5,063 nt of DNA, taken from contig JANYFS010000240.1 of NCBI GenBank assembly GCA_025359705.1, positions 1-5,063 of the forward strand. Direction: 5' to 3'. Shown here piece by piece: positions 4,472 through 5,063 of the stretch. A program made the translations under genes and the position numbers. The notes below the pieces were generated by a model. It made no database searches. It saw only the letters and a list, made by a program, of their open reading frames with translations, and had not been told where the DNA came from. The number at the start of each line of letters is the position of its first letter. Positions within the stretch are counted from its first letter, which is position 1. The DNA comes from Deinococcales bacterium (GTDB lineage: Bacteria; Deinococcota; Deinococci; Deinococcales; Deinococcaceae).

Positions 4472-5063
4472 TTATTCGTGGGGAATCCAATCCATGCTGC
4501 GCTGCACCGCGCGTTTCCAGGTGTGTATCCGCTCGAGGCGTTGTGCGGCTTCCATGTGGGGTTCAAAGCGGCGGCCCACCTGCCACAGCTCGGAAATTTC
4601 GGCTTGATCGTTCCAAAAACCCACTGCCAAACCCGCCAAATATGCTGCGCCCAGCGCGGTGGTTTCGGTAATCTTGGGCCGAATCACAGGAACCCCCAAA
4701 ATATCGGCTTGAAACTGCATCATGGCATCGTTGGTGCTGCCGCCCCCATCCACCCTTAGTTCTTGAAGCTGGGTTCCCCCTCGAGCGGTATCTTGTTGCA
4801 TGGCCCCCAGCAGCTCGGCACTTTGAAAAGCCACACTCTCGAGCGCGGCCCGTGCAATGTGGGCCGCCGTGGTTCCTCGAGTCATGCCCACGATGGTTCC
4901 GCGTGCATAAGGGTCCCAATACGGCGCACCCAAACCTACAAAAGCGGGAACCAAAATGACACCCCCGCTGTTTTCCACCCTCGAGGCCAGTTCTTCCACT
5001 TCATTGCTCGAGCGAATGATGCCCAGCCCATCGCGCAGCCACTGCACCACTGCGCCCGCCACA
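4472..5063 (-). CDS. glpK: Glycerol kinase, C-terminal 196 residues (5' end outside window)
   Basis: GlpK transfers phosphate from ATP to glycerol in the cytoplasm, giving the sn-glycerol 3-phosphate that the downstream glpD product oxidises. Only the C-terminal FGGY_C domain is here. The first complete codon at the right edge is GTG, an internal valine in the conserved block VAGAVVQWLRDGLG, not a start. GAPYWDPYARGTIVGMTRG (45-63 of the visible part) and TTAAHIARAALESVAFQ (64-80) form the second FGGY-kinase signature. LRVDGGGSTNDAMMQFQADI (102-121) is the nucleotide-binding block of this domain, and TALGAAYLAGLAVGFW (135-150) is also typical. The protein ends WIPHE at a TAA. Family members have about 500 residues, so about 300 lie beyond the window. 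The high match across all blocks separates it from xylulokinase and other FGGY sugar kinases. Confidence 0.96.
   Translation of the reverse strand, partial: VAGAVVQWLRDGLGIIRSSNEVEELASRVENSGGVILVPAFVGLGAPYWDPYARGTIVGMTRGTTAAHIARAALESVAFQSAELLGAMQQDTARGGTQLQELRVDGGGSTNDAMMQFQADILGVPVIRPKITETTALGAAYLAGLAVGFWNDQAEISELWQVGRRFEPHMEAAQRLERIHTWKRAVQRSMDWIPHE

Larger units (their letters stand above)
247..5012. repeat. Highly iterated palindrome CTCGAG, 35 copies dispersed through the window
   Basis: Hand-counted start positions are 247, 357, 472, 519, 603, 756, 868, 888, 1019, 1177, 1431, 1571, 1627, 1732, 1783, 1858, 2078, 2161, 2273, 2618, 2718, 2828, 2988, 3220, 3375, 3775, 3849, 4441, 4453, 4532, 4780, 4838, 4876, 4980 and 5007. 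Chance at this base composition predicts between one and two. Twenty-nine lie in genes, of which 16 are in phase as Leu-Glu codons and 13 are in the other two frames. Six lie between genes, at a density at least as high. Flanking bases are mostly G or C. The pattern therefore acts at the DNA level and resembles the HIP1 palindromes of cyanobacteria. Its function here is unknown. Confidence 0.93.

Noticed and set aside
5060..5062. GTG as the start of the glpK reading frame
   Set aside because: It is a valine within a conserved internal block of glycerol kinase; the gene simply continues past the window edge.

Overview
The window is ordinary bacterial chromosome with about even base composition and dense, mostly leftward genes. 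Its clearest oddity is a hugely over-represented 6-bp palindrome, CTCGAG. I counted 35 copies by hand, about one per 145 bp, where one or two would be expected by chance. The copies lie in all reading frames and between genes. The organism cannot be fixed from this sequence. The codon style, the glp genes and the small secreted stalk-domain protein would suit a moderate-GC member of the Deinococcota, but that is a weak inference.

Layout, left to right. (1) 1-86, + strand: the last 27 codons of a tyrosine recombinase/integrase, including the catalytic tyrosine. (2) 87-215: an AT-rich gap. (3) 216-2025, - strand: a two-gene operon, an extended-SDR NAD(P)-dependent epimerase/reductase followed by a TetR-family repressor. 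Upstream is a strong promoter (TTGACA, 16 bp, TACACT) whose -10 sits inside a perfect 12-bp-arm inverted repeat, a textbook arrangement for autorepression by the TetR protein. (4) 2177-2593, + strand: a small exported protein with a copper-amine-oxidase-N-like (stalk) domain, closed by a strong bidirectional hairpin terminator. (5) 2676-4271, - strand: glpD, aerobic glycerol-3-phosphate dehydrogenase. (6) 4272-4471: the glpD leader and control region, with two 12-bp palindromes of the form GAAC-N4-GTTC exactly 21 bp apart. (7) 4472-5063, - strand: the C-terminal 196 residues of glycerol kinase, glpK, running off the right edge.

How the genes work together. GlpK makes sn-glycerol 3-phosphate and GlpD oxidises it to dihydroxyacetone phosphate while feeding electrons to the quinone pool, so the right half is a glycerol-use locus. 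The SDR-TetR pair looks like an independent inducible module with an unknown ligand and substrate. The integrase end suggests that the left edge borders an integrated element, but no attachment site can be identified here. I found no CRISPR array, insertion sequence, tRNA or rRNA, and no obviously new multi-gene system. The iterated palindrome and the two operator arrangements are the points most worth following up.
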